A stretch of DNA of 5,544 nt, from NCBI GenBank assembly GCA_934477985.1, contig CAKSOR010000205.1, positions 1 through 5,544 of the forward strand. The letters run 5' to 3'. Numbering within the stretch: the first letter of the stretch is position 1; each line of letters opens with the position of its first letter. The notes beneath the pieces are model-generated. The model did no database searches, was not told the origin of the DNA, and saw only the letters and a program-made list of their open reading frames with translations. A program made the translations under genes and the position numbers. This document shows positions 1 to 5,459 of this stretch, in pieces. This DNA comes from an uncultured Eubacteriales bacterium. GTDB taxonomy: Bacteria > Bacillota > Clostridia > Oscillospirales > CAG-272.

Positions 1-1
1 C

Positions 2-82
2 CCGACGGTGGAGCTGACAATGGAGAGCGGGGCGTGGGACGATGCGGGAGCTTGCGTTGGAAAGGATCTCGCGAATGCATAA
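2..82 (+). CDS. 3' end of an unrecognised upstream gene (partial)
   Basis: One frame is open from the left edge to a TAA at 80-82 and encodes about 26 residues ending ESGAWDDAGACVGKDLANA. Its codons favour G or C in the third position, like the genes downstream, while the alternative open frame (running to about position 201) does not and overlaps rimO. The stop lies 51 nt before the rimO ATG, a spacing that fits an operon partner. I do not recognise the peptide and give no function. It could also be chance, because only 26 codons are visible. Confidence 0.35.
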   Translation, partial: PTVELTMESGAWDDAGACVGKDLANA

Positions 83-122
83 TCTGTACCCGCATACGTC
101 TTGAATTACAAGTTACATTATT

Positions 123-127
123 GGGAG
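123..127 (+). promoter_or_regulatory. Ribosome binding site that fixes the rimO start
   Basis: GGGAG lies 6 nt before the ATG at 134. It supports that ATG over the in-frame TTG at 101, which would add 11 residues (MNYKLHYWENY) before the conserved family N-terminus. Confidence 0.8.
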
Positions 128-133
128 AATTAT

Positions 134-1456
134 ATGAAAGTTGGATTTGTTTCGCTGGGGTGCCCAAAGAACCAGCTCGACACGGAGGTCATGCTGCATG
201 AGCTTTATGACGCCGGGTTCGAGATCGTTTCGGAGGACATCGACGCGGACGTTATTGTTGTGAATACGTGCGCTTTTATTGAGAGCGCGAAGCAGGAGTC
301 AATCGACAACATAATTGATGTCGGCTGGCTCAAGAAAAATCGGAATCTGAAGGGCATCGTTGTGACCGGATGTCTCGCTGAGAGATACCGCGAGACGATA
401 TTCGATGAGCTTCCCGAGGTTGACGCGGTTCTCGGAGTCGGAAGCATTCACGACATCGTCGAGGCGGTAAAGTCGGCGGCGAAGGGAAAGCGCTACAGCA
501 ATTTCGAGGACAAGAACGATGTGAAGCTCGGTGGAGAGAGAATAATCACGACTCCCGAGTATTTCGCTTACCTCAAGGTCGCGGAGGGCTGCGACAACCG
601 CTGCACCTACTGCGCGATTCCCGGGATACGCGGGCGTTTCCGTTCGCGTCCGATGGAGGAGCTCATCGAGGAGGCGAAGACTCTCGAGGGACTCGGCGTC
701 AAGGAGCTCTGCGTCATCGCGCAGGACACCTCTCGGTACGGGCTTGACCTTTACGGCGAGTACAAGCTTGCCGAGCTCTTGAACCGGCTGACCGAGGAGA
801 CCTCGATTCCGTGGATAAGGGTGCTTTACTGCTATCCCGACAAGATCACCGACGAGCTCATAGAGACGATCCGCGAGAATCCGCGTATCTGCAAGTACAT
901 TGACCTGCCGATACAGCACATCTCGGATCATGTGCTGAAGATGATGAACCGCCACGGAGACAGCGCGCTTGTCAAGGATTCGGTCAGACGCCTTCGCGAG
1001 GGCGTTCCGGGGATTACGATACGCACGACTGTCATCGTTGGATTCCCGGGCGAGACCGAGGAGGATTTCAACGAGCTCTGCGAATATGTCAAGGAAGCGA
1101 AGTTCGATCGCCTCGGCGCGTTCACTTACTCGCGCGAGGAGGATACTCCGGCTTATGACTTCCCGGATCAGATTGACGAGCAGGTAAAGCAGGATCGCTG
1201 CGACATTATCATGGGCGAGCAGGCGCGTATAAGCGATGAGCTCAACCAGAAGAAGATCGGCAGGGTCTGTGAGGTGCTTTGTGAGGGCTACGATCCGGTT
1301 GCTGAGATGTACGAGGGGCGCAGCGAGGCTGACGCCGCTGAGATCGACGGCAAGATCTGGTTCAAAGCGCCGAAGAACTCGATCGAGGAGGGCTCGTTCG
1401 TCAAGGTGAGGATCACCGAGGCGGTCGACTACGATCTTGTCGGCGAGAAGGTCTGA
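134..1456 (+). CDS. rimO: RimO, ribosomal protein S12 methylthiotransferase
   Basis: A radical-SAM enzyme that, in this family, adds a methylthio group to the beta carbon of a conserved aspartate of ribosomal protein S12. It uses two 4Fe-4S clusters and acts in the cytoplasm. The product is 440 residues, normal for RimO. It opens with the family signature MKVGFVSLGCPKNQLDTE. The N-terminal methylthiotransferase domain carries the three auxiliary-cluster cysteines C10, C46 (VVNTC) and C80 (VTGC). The radical-SAM motif CxxxCxxC is C153, C157 and C160 in EGCDNRCTYCAIP, followed by the typical IRGRFRSR. The C-terminal TRAM domain runs from about residue 375 and ends DYDLVGEKV. RimO is told from the tRNA enzymes MiaB and MtaB by the SLGCPKNQLDTE start and the overall match. 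A GyrI-like gene follows after 100 bp. An odd echo of its last codons lies just past the stop (see findings). Confidence 0.97.
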   Translation: MKVGFVSLGCPKNQLDTEVMLHELYDAGFEIVSEDIDADVIVVNTCAFIESAKQESIDNIIDVGWLKKNRNLKGIVVTGCLAERYRETIFDELPEVDAVLGVGSIHDIVEAVKSAAKGKRYSNFEDKNDVKLGGERIITTPEYFAYLKVAEGCDNRCTYCAIPGIRGRFRSRPMEELIEEAKTLEGLGVKELCVIAQDTSRYGLDLYGEYKLAELLNRLTEETSIPWIRVLYCYPDKITDELIETIRENPRICKYIDLPIQHISDHVLKMMNRHGDSALVKDSVRRLREGVPGITIRTTVIVGFPGETEEDFNELCEYVKEAKFDRLGAFTYSREEDTPAYDFPDQIDEQVKQDRCDIIMGEQARISDELNQKKIGRVCEVLCEGYDPVAEMYEGRSEADAAEIDGKIWFKAPKNSIEEGSFVKVRITEAVDYDLVGEKV

Positions 1457-1542
1457 GACTGACGATTACGAACTCGTTGGTTATGTGTTTCTCGGTCATC
1501 GGATCACTCGAATTGTCTGGCGGCTGTCATTCTTGGCTGACG

Positions 1543-1549
1543 GAAAGGG
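1543..1549 (+). promoter_or_regulatory. Ribosome binding site that fixes the GyrI-like start
   Basis: GAAAGGG ends 7 nt before the ATG at 1557. It picks that ATG over an in-frame ATG at 1437, which lies inside rimO and would add 40 residues with no family resemblance. Confidence 0.75.
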
Positions 1550-1556
1550 AATATTC

Positions 1557-2210
1557 ATGGCTTTTGATTTCAAAAAGGAATACAAGGAGTTCTATCTCCC
1601 GAAGGCTGCTCCGCGGATTGTCACTGTTCCGCCGATGAATTACATAGCGGTGCGCGGCGTCGGCGACCCGAATGCCGTGGGCGGGGATTACAAGCGCTCG
1701 ATCGGACTTTTGTACGGCGTCGCCTTCACGATAAAGATGAGCAAGCTCGGGGATCATAAAATCGACGGCTATTTCGATTATGTCGTCCCGCCGCTTGAGG
1801 GGTTCTGGTATCAGCCGGGAATCGACGGCATAGACTTTTCGCGCAAGGATGAATTTCACTGGATCTCGGTCATACGGCTTCCGGATTTTGTCACGCGGGA
1901 TGAGTTCGGATGGGCGGTCGGCGAGGCGGAGAGAAAGAAAAAGACCGATTTCCAGGAGGTTGAGTTTCTGACCGTCGATGAAGGACTCTGTGTGCAGATG
2001 CTGCATGTCGGACGGTATGACGACGAGCCTGCGAGTATCGCTCTAATGGACGCTTTTCTTGAGGAGAATGGTTATGTGAACGATCTCTCGGGAGAGCGGC
2101 TTCATCATGAGATTTATCTTTCGGACGCAAGGAAAGTCGCGGCGGAGAAGCTGCGTACGGTTATACGGCATCCGGTGAAGGTCGGATCGGTAGGCTCGGA
2201 CGCTGTCTGA
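1557..2210 (+). CDS. GyrI-like small-molecule-binding protein (COG4832 type)
   Basis: A 217-residue soluble protein with no signal peptide or membrane segment. It matches, from memory, the conserved family beginning MAFD(F/Y)KKEYKEFY.PK. Recognisable blocks are IVTVPPMNYIAVRGVGDPN (21-39), the SIGLLYGVAFTIKMS stretch (48-62), PLEGFWY (79-85), HWISVIRLPDFVT (101-113) and the C-terminal HHEIYLSDARKVAAEKLRT (183-201). GyrI-like domains (SHS2 fold) bind small hydrophobic ligands as the effector part of BmrR/Rob-type regulators or as stand-alone proteins. Some stand-alone members are reported to hydrolyse cyclopropanoid genotoxins. There is no DNA-binding domain here, so it is the stand-alone form and its substrate cannot be read from the sequence. 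It sits between rimO and pgsA, which are often neighbours in Clostridia, so it may be an insertion into that order. It is likely co-transcribed with rimO, since no terminator is seen in the 100-bp gap. Confidence 0.87.
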   Translation: MAFDFKKEYKEFYLPKAAPRIVTVPPMNYIAVRGVGDPNAVGGDYKRSIGLLYGVAFTIKMSKLGDHKIDGYFDYVVPPLEGFWYQPGIDGIDFSRKDEFHWISVIRLPDFVTRDEFGWAVGEAERKKKTDFQEVEFLTVDEGLCVQMLHVGRYDDEPASIALMDAFLEENGYVNDLSGERLHHEIYLSDARKVAAEKLRTVIRHPVKVGSVGSDAV

Positions 2211-2363
2211 ACAGTCGGAAGTTGACTGAACGCGCCGTTCACGACGCGGCGGGTTGAGTGTATCCGTGATTGGCATGTGATTTGCCTGATTGCAATTTCT
2301 TTCGATTGTTATTTCCTGTTGACGTAACTCCGAGTGAGTTCGCCGCTTCGAGAATAGCATGTC

Positions 2364-2388
2364 CGGAGCTTTTGATGAACGGGCTCCG
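2364..2388 (+). other. Possible leader hairpin upstream of pgsA
   Basis: The 210-bp gap between the GyrI-like gene and pgsA is AT-richer than the genes around it. It holds a 6-bp stem, CGGAGC (2364-2369) with GCTCCG (2383-2388), and a 13-nt loop. A second small stem is TGAACG/CGTTCA at 2227-2241. Neither is followed by a T-tract, so they are not terminators. No convincing promoter pair is visible. The gap suggests that pgsA may start a new transcript. Confidence 0.25.
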
Positions 2389-2420
2389 AAATCAATAAAT
2401 GAAAGGTTTGGATTACTTTT

Positions 2421-3002
2421 ATGAATCTTCCGAACAAGCTCTCGATCGCGAGAGTCATTATGGTTCCGCTCTTTATGCTGGCGGTCATTCTGCCGGTGCT
2501 GCCGGACACATGGTCGCGGATAATCGGCGCGGCGATATTTATCCTCACCGCGCTCACCGATATGCTCGACGGCATGATCGCGCGCAAGTGCAATATGATC
2601 ACCGACTTCGGTAAGTTCATCGATCCGCTCGCCGACAAGTTCATGATCTTCGGCGCGATGCTCGCGATACTTTACAAGTACGATTATATACGCCCGGCTT
2701 TTGTCTGGGTCGCGCTTATCGTTATCTTCCGCGAGCTCGCGGTCACCTCGATGAGAATGATTGTCTCGAACACCTCGGGCATCGTCATCGCAGCCGCCTG
2801 GCTCGGAAAGGTAAAGACGGTGACTCAGATAATCTGCGTCATCACGATTCTGCTTGAGCCGGTCATAATTCCGGCTTCGTCGCCGATCGCCTCGATGCAT
2901 CTGCTCTCCTACATCACGATGGCGATTATGACCGTCATGACGGTCTGGTCGGGGCTCAACTACTTCAAGGCTTACTGGAAGTTCCTTGACCCGACGAAAT
3001 GA
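2421..3002 (+). CDS. pgsA: PgsA, CDP-diacylglycerol--glycerol-3-phosphate 3-phosphatidyltransferase
   Basis: An integral membrane enzyme that makes phosphatidylglycerol phosphate from CDP-diacylglycerol and glycerol-3-phosphate, the committed step to phosphatidylglycerol and cardiolipin. The product is 193 residues, normal for the family. The start MNLPNKLSIARVIMVP is the classic PgsA N-terminus. The complete CDP-alcohol phosphotransferase motif D-x2-D-G-x2-A-R-x8-G-x3-D-x3-D is present with D47, D50, G51, A54, R55, G64, D68 and D72. About six hydrophobic segments follow the usual pattern, including 34-46, 73-85, 94-106 and 134-151. The ribosome binding site is poor: AAAGG at 2402-2406 is 14 nt from the ATG. 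The stop TGA overlaps the ATG of the traX-like gene, indicating one mRNA and translational coupling. The family's usual partner downstream in Clostridia is cinA-recA, and it is not seen here. Confidence 0.96.
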   Translation: MNLPNKLSIARVIMVPLFMLAVILPVLPDTWSRIIGAAIFILTALTDMLDGMIARKCNMITDFGKFIDPLADKFMIFGAMLAILYKYDYIRPAFVWVALIVIFRELAVTSMRMIVSNTSGIVIAAAWLGKVKTVTQIICVITILLEPVIIPASSPIASMHLLSYITMAIMTVMTVWSGLNYFKAYWKFLDPTK

Positions 3003-3715
3003 GCGTAAAAAGGTTGTCGCTTGACCGTTTCACGCTGAAGACGATCGCGGTCGCGGCGATGTTTGTCGACCATTTCGCGGCTATGTTCCTGGTCGGGCTG
3101 ACTGCCGGGCGATTCGGGTGGGTATACTATGTCTGTCGTTTCATAGGGCGGATGACCGCGCCGATTATGTGCTTCTTTTTGTCGGAGGGGTTCATCCACA
3201 CCTCTTCGAGGAAGAGGTACATTGAGCGGATGGCTCTGTTCGCGCTGATTTCGCAGCCTGCCTACACGCTGGCTTTCTATGGGACGGTTTTCACGTTCCA
3301 CTTTTCGATGATCTTCACGCTTTTTGTGTCGCTCATCATGCTCTTGTGCTGGGAGCGGATCGGGAATCCGGTTCTCCGCTGGCTCGCGGTCGCGGCTTGT
3401 GTTATCATCACGATACCGAGCGACTGGTATGTCTTCGCGCCGGTGATGGTGCTCGGGTGCTATGTCATGCGGGACAAGGGAAATCTCCGGCTGCTTGTGC
3501 CTGGGATTGTATCGCTGTTTCTTGTTGTGACGCAGGGGCTTTACAGTGTCTGGGGCGCGTTCATGCACCTTGGGATGGTTGTTTCGGTGATTTTGCTCGC
3601 GCTTTACAACGGCGGGAGAGGGAAGAGCTCGGAATTCTCGAAGTGGTTTTTCTATGTTTTCTATCCGGCGCATCTTTATTTACTCTGGATAGTGCAGGTA
3701 TTTTTGAAGGGATGA
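2999..3715 (+). CDS. TraX-family integral membrane protein
   Basis: A 238-residue polytopic membrane protein with about seven or eight hydrophobic segments. It resembles the TraX family, whose F-plasmid member is needed for N-terminal acetylation of F pilin. Chromosomal homologues in Firmicutes are common and mostly of unknown function. Family-like blocks are MFVDHFAAMF (21-30, with D24 and H25), RFIGRMTAPIMCFFLSEGF (47-65), SQPAY (85-89), SMIFTLFVSL (103-112), SDWYVFAPVMVLG (141-153) and the C-terminal KWFFYVFYPAHLYLLW (215-230). The D-H pair near the first membrane segment resembles that of membrane acyltransferases. The ATG (2999-3001) shares bases with the pgsA TGA (3000-3002). The nearest GGAAG is 17 nt upstream, so translation probably depends on ribosomes finishing pgsA. 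No pilin or conjugation gene is nearby, which argues against a pilus role here. The stop codon lies inside a terminator stem. Confidence 0.85.
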   Translation: MSVKRLSLDRFTLKTIAVAAMFVDHFAAMFLVGLTAGRFGWVYYVCRFIGRMTAPIMCFFLSEGFIHTSSRKRYIERMALFALISQPAYTLAFYGTVFTFHFSMIFTLFVSLIMLLCWERIGNPVLRWLAVAACVIITIPSDWYVFAPVMVLGCYVMRDKGNLRLLVPGIVSLFLVVTQGLYSVWGAFMHLGMVVSVILLALYNGGRGKSSEFSKWFFYVFYPAHLYLLWIVQVFLKG

Positions 3716-3737
3716 CGGATCTGGTCATCCCTTTTTT
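3707..3737 (+). terminator. Intrinsic terminator overlapping the traX-like stop
   Basis: A perfect 10-bp stem, AAGGGATGAC (3707-3716) with GTCATCCCTT (3724-3733), a 7-nt loop, and T6 at 3732-3737. The traX-like stop TGA (3713-3715) is inside the left arm. The T-tract ends where the udp ribosome binding site begins. Confidence 0.88.
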
Positions 3738-3743
3738 GGGAGG
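3738..3743 (+). promoter_or_regulatory. udp ribosome binding site abutting the terminator
   Basis: GGGAGG, 8 nt before the ATG at 3752, is near-consensus and fixes the start. Its GGGA (3738-3741) can pair with TCCC (3728-3731) of the terminator right arm across the T6 loop, giving a short alternative hairpin that would mask it. Confidence 0.8.
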
Positions 3744-3751
3744 TAAACAAA

Positions 3752-4510
3752 ATGGATATTCACAAGGACAAGCTGTATCACATCGGGATCACGCCGGCGC
3801 AGGGGGCTTGCGCGGCGATTATCTGCGGGGATCCGGGGCGGGTCGAGTCGATCGCGGAGCTTTGCGACGGCTGCGCGCCGCTCGCGTCGAACCGCGAGTA
3901 TACGTCGTTCGAGGCTTCGCTCGGGGATAAGCGGATACTCGTGATGAGTCACGGGATCGGCGGACCGTCGACGGCTATCTGTGTCGAGGAGCTTTACATG
4001 GCTGGAGTCAGGACGATCATACGTGTCGGGACGTGCGGCGGTATGGCTTTTGACGTGAAGGCGGAGGACATTGTGATCGCGTCGTCTGCGATACGCGCGG
4101 AGGGGACTTCGCGCGAGTATCTGCCGATTGAGTTTCCGGCGGCGGCTGATTTTTCGGTGACAGAGGCTTTACGGGATTCGGCGTGGGAGCTTGGGATGGC
4201 GTATCATGTCGGTGTTGTACACTGCAAGGATTCGTTTTACGGTCAGCACTCGCCGGGGAGGATGCCGGTCGCGGATGAGCTGCTTTACAAGTGGAAGGCA
4301 TGGATTGCGGGCGGGGCGCTCGCGTCCGAGATGGAGACGGCGGCGTTATTCTGTGTATCGGCTTCACTCGGGATAAAGTCCGGCGCGGTTCTGCGGGCGG
4401 TCTGGAATCAGGAGCGCGCGGCGGCCGGGATCGGCGATGAGGTCGTGGAGGATGAGCTTTCGGCGGCGCGGGTCGCTGTCGGGGCTATGCGGCGGATTCT
4501 GGTTGGGTGA
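3752..4510 (+). CDS. udp: Uridine phosphorylase
   Basis: A cytoplasmic NP-I family nucleoside phosphorylase that splits uridine with phosphate into uracil and ribose-1-phosphate in pyrimidine salvage. The product is 252 residues, the same as typical Udp. Phosphate-site residues match the E. coli enzyme position for position: G26-D27-P28 with R30, R48, R91 and T94. Other signatures are SHGIGGPSTAI (66-76), RVGTCGG (91-97) and EFPAAADF (127-134). The uracil-site segment CKDSFYGQHSPGRMP (158-172) supplies Q165 and R170, and E193-M194-E195 supplies the ribose site. The F-Y-x-Q-x4-R pattern separates uridine phosphorylase from purine nucleoside phosphorylase (DeoD), which has a different base pocket. 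No hydrophobic leader is present. It follows the traX-like gene by 36 bp with a terminator between, and no separate promoter fits in that gap. Transcription must therefore come through the terminator or start inside traX. Confidence 0.92.
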   Translation: MDIHKDKLYHIGITPAQGACAAIICGDPGRVESIAELCDGCAPLASNREYTSFEASLGDKRILVMSHGIGGPSTAICVEELYMAGVRTIIRVGTCGGMAFDVKAEDIVIASSAIRAEGTSREYLPIEFPAAADFSVTEALRDSAWELGMAYHVGVVHCKDSFYGQHSPGRMPVADELLYKWKAWIAGGALASEMETAALFCVSASLGIKSGAVLRAVWNQERAAAGIGDEVVEDELSAARVAVGAMRRILVG

Positions 4511-4511
4511 G

Positions 4512-4539
4512 AAAACGGCTGCCGCAACGCGGCAGCCGT
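4512..4539 (-). terminator. Reverse-strand terminator after the small membrane protein gene
   Basis: A perfect 11-bp GC-rich stem, ACGGCTGCCGC (4515-4525) with GCGGCAGCCGT (4529-4539), and a 3-nt loop. Read on the reverse strand it is followed by TTTTC (4515 down to 4511). Read forward, where it starts 4 nt after the udp stop, it is followed by GTGGGGG with no T-tract, so it suits reverse transcription better. It may still help to stabilise the udp mRNA end. Confidence 0.7.
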
Positions 4540-4619
4540 GTGGGGGCGCGGAAATCCTCCGGCAGGTCTTCCTTCATTGCCCAGACGCTGAATTGCAGGA
4601 GTTTGGCGGGCTGTTCAGG

Positions 4620-4769
4620 TTATTTGAATTCGGTTGTTTCGGAATCGGTCTCGACGACGGCGGGTTTGGCTGGCTTCGGGTCTTCCTTTTCGGGGAAGAG
4701 GCTGCCGACCAGCAGGGCGCAGACCAGGAAGATTGCGGTGGCTATATTTTTGGCAATTGATTCGAGCAT
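4620..4769 (-). CDS. Small single-pass membrane protein, function unknown
   Basis: A 49-residue product with a short N-terminus (MLESIAKN), one hydrophobic segment at about residues 9-25 (IATAIFLVCALLVGSLF), then a charged proline-rich tail of about 24 residues (EKEDPKPAKPAVVETDSE). C17 is not in a proper lipobox, since V16 precedes it, so I do not call a lipoprotein. The tail is probably outside the membrane, but the topology is uncertain. The gene is supported by GGAG at 4780-4777, 7 nt before the ATG, by G/C-rich third positions, and by hairpin terminators on both sides (4785-4815 upstream, 4512-4539 downstream). The same frame stays open for 44 codons after the TAA. I do not recognise the family. 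Confidence 0.65.
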   Translation of the reverse strand: MLESIAKNIATAIFLVCALLVGSLFPEKEDPKPAKPAVVETDSETTEFK

Positions 4770-4776
4770 TGTTTTT

Positions 4777-4780
4777 CTCC
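4777..4780 (-). promoter_or_regulatory. Ribosome binding site of the small membrane protein gene
   Basis: On the reverse strand GGAG stands 7 nt before the ATG (4769). It lies 4 nt after the T-tract of the preceding terminator. The T-tract with the following C (4789-4784) can pair with GAAAAA (4777-4772), which would place most of the site in a loop. Confidence 0.65.
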
Positions 4781-4784
4781 GGGG

Positions 4785-4815
4785 AAAAAAATAGTGACGG
4801 TTTGTCGTCACTATT
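4785..4815 (-). terminator. Reverse-strand terminator after the DUF6155-like gene
   Basis: A perfect 10-bp stem, AATAGTGACG (4790-4799) with CGTCACTATT (4806-4815), and a 6-nt loop. On the reverse strand it is followed by seven Ts (4791-4785). It lies 56 nt after the stop of the DUF6155-like gene. On the forward strand no T-tract follows. Confidence 0.85.
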
Positions 4816-4864
4816 AGTATCCTGGGTTTTCGCGGAGTTATTAGTGGAAAATTTTTTTGAAAGT

Positions 4865-4895
4865 GTGGCGTCATTCGGGACGCCACTTTATTTCT
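4865..4895 (+). terminator. Forward-strand terminator inside the 3' end of the DUF6155-like gene
   Basis: An 8-bp stem, GTGGCGTC (4865-4872) with GACGCCAC (4879-4886), a 6-nt loop, and then TTTATTTCT. Read forward it is a plausible terminator for transcripts leaving udp. It contains the reverse-strand stop codon TGA (4873-4871). On the reverse strand only ACACTTTC follows, so it is weak there. Confidence 0.6.
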
Positions 4896-5386
4896 CTTGC
4901 GAGCTTTGTGAAGCTGTACTGCAATATTGAGTTCCGGCTGGCGTCCTCGATGAGCTGCGCTATTGAGAGGCTCAGTGATTCGAAAAGTGTTTCGTCCTCG
5001 CTCTCGTTCAGCTGTTTTACGAGGTCCTCGAAGGTTGAGATCATGCTGTTTTCGACCGACTGAGGGCAATAGGCGCCGAATTTATCGAGGCAGGCTCTCA
5101 CGTAATAAAGTGTCAGTTCGGCGGTCATGTCGGGCGAGTTATAGTATTTTTTGAATTTTGAGATGAGATTTTTCGCGTCGCGGAGCTTTGAACGGGTCAG
5201 GAATTTGGTGATCCGCTGCTTATAGTCCTCCATGATTTCGAAGGTTGCTTCCTCGCCGATCATTGCCGCGGAAAGGTAGTCGTTCACGTCTGGCAGCGCT
5301 GACATTGAGATTATCATTTCGACGAGTTCGGCTTTATCGAGCTCTGAGAGCATGGATCTCAGTTTGTTTGCGGTTAGTTTCTTCAT
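4871..5386 (-). CDS. DUF6155-like cytoplasmic protein
   Basis: A 171-residue, largely helical, charged protein with no signal peptide or membrane segment. The N-terminus MKKLTANKLRSMLSELDKAELVEMI (1-25), then DVNDYLSA (33-40), DYKQRITKFL (54-63), the LRDAKNLISKFKKYYNSPDMTAELTLYYV block (68-96) and NSMISTFEDLVKQL (113-126) resemble the DUF6155 family from memory. That family has no known function. Residues 127-171 are probably a lineage-specific helical tail. Codon use and the two terminators past its end support a real gene. No Shine-Dalgarno sequence is visible. Instead an overlapping ATG-AAA-TGA mini-frame at 5391-5383 covers the start codon. Upstream lies a cluster of large palindromes, so any promoter must be in 5387-5435 or beyond the cluster. 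Family assignment is moderate, the coding call is firm. Confidence 0.83.
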   Translation of the reverse strand: MKKLTANKLRSMLSELDKAELVEMIISMSALPDVNDYLSAAMIGEEATFEIMEDYKQRITKFLTRSKLRDAKNLISKFKKYYNSPDMTAELTLYYVRACLDKFGAYCPQSVENSMISTFEDLVKQLNESEDETLFESLSLSIAQLIEDASRNSILQYSFTKLAREIKWRPE

Positions 5387-5435
5387 TTCATTTTAAATGG
5401 TGATTTCAGAAGGTTTGGGGAGATGTCAGGCAGCG

Positions 5436-5459
5436 CGCGGCGCGGCTTGCCGCGCCGCG
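5436..5459. repeat. Palindrome 1 of a GC-rich cluster
   Basis: A perfect 11-bp inverted repeat, CGCGGCGCGGC (5436-5446) with GCCGCGCCGCG (5449-5459). In a folded strand the loop would be CTTG closed by G-C pairs. No T-tract on either side, so not a terminator. Confidence 0.85.

Noticed and set aside
57..83. Possible promoter for rimO: TTGGAA (57-62) and CATAAT (78-83)
   Set aside because: The -10 is good, but the spacer is only 15 bp and the -35 is weak. The site also overlaps a probable upstream coding end.
299..955. Reverse-strand open frame of 218 codons inside rimO
   Set aside because: It is antisense to a gene with all catalytic motifs intact and has no recognisable content.
2319..2360. 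TTGACG (2319-2324) as a -35 box for pgsA
   Set aside because: No acceptable -10 box lies 16-18 bp downstream. The nearest AT-rich hexamers are 26 bp or more away.
2043..2900. Long reverse-strand open frame of 285 codons across pgsA
   Set aside because: It is antisense to a certain gene, rich in R, D, H and E as expected from reversed GC-rich codons, and has no family resemblance.
2972..3673. Reverse-strand open frame of 233 codons across the traX-like gene
   Set aside because: It is an antisense shadow with highly charged low-complexity composition, while the forward frame has clear membrane segments and family motifs.
3346..3930. Forward open frame of 194 codons spanning the end of traX and start of udp
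   Set aside because: It runs through a terminator and a ribosome binding site in a different frame from two supported genes.
4507..4930. Forward open frames of about 95-107 codons after udp
   Set aside because: They lie antisense to the small membrane protein gene, are rich in R, S and G, and lack a binding site or family match.
4770..5069. N-terminal extension of the small membrane protein to 149 residues
   Set aside because: The extension overlaps the DUF6155-like gene in another frame and crosses two hairpins. The ATG at 4769 has a well-placed GGAG.
5390..5429. Promoter for the DUF6155-like gene from CTGACA (5429-5424) and TAAAAT (5395-5390), reverse strand
   Set aside because: Each hexamer matches well, but they are 28 bp apart and the -10 would sit only 3 nt from the ATG.
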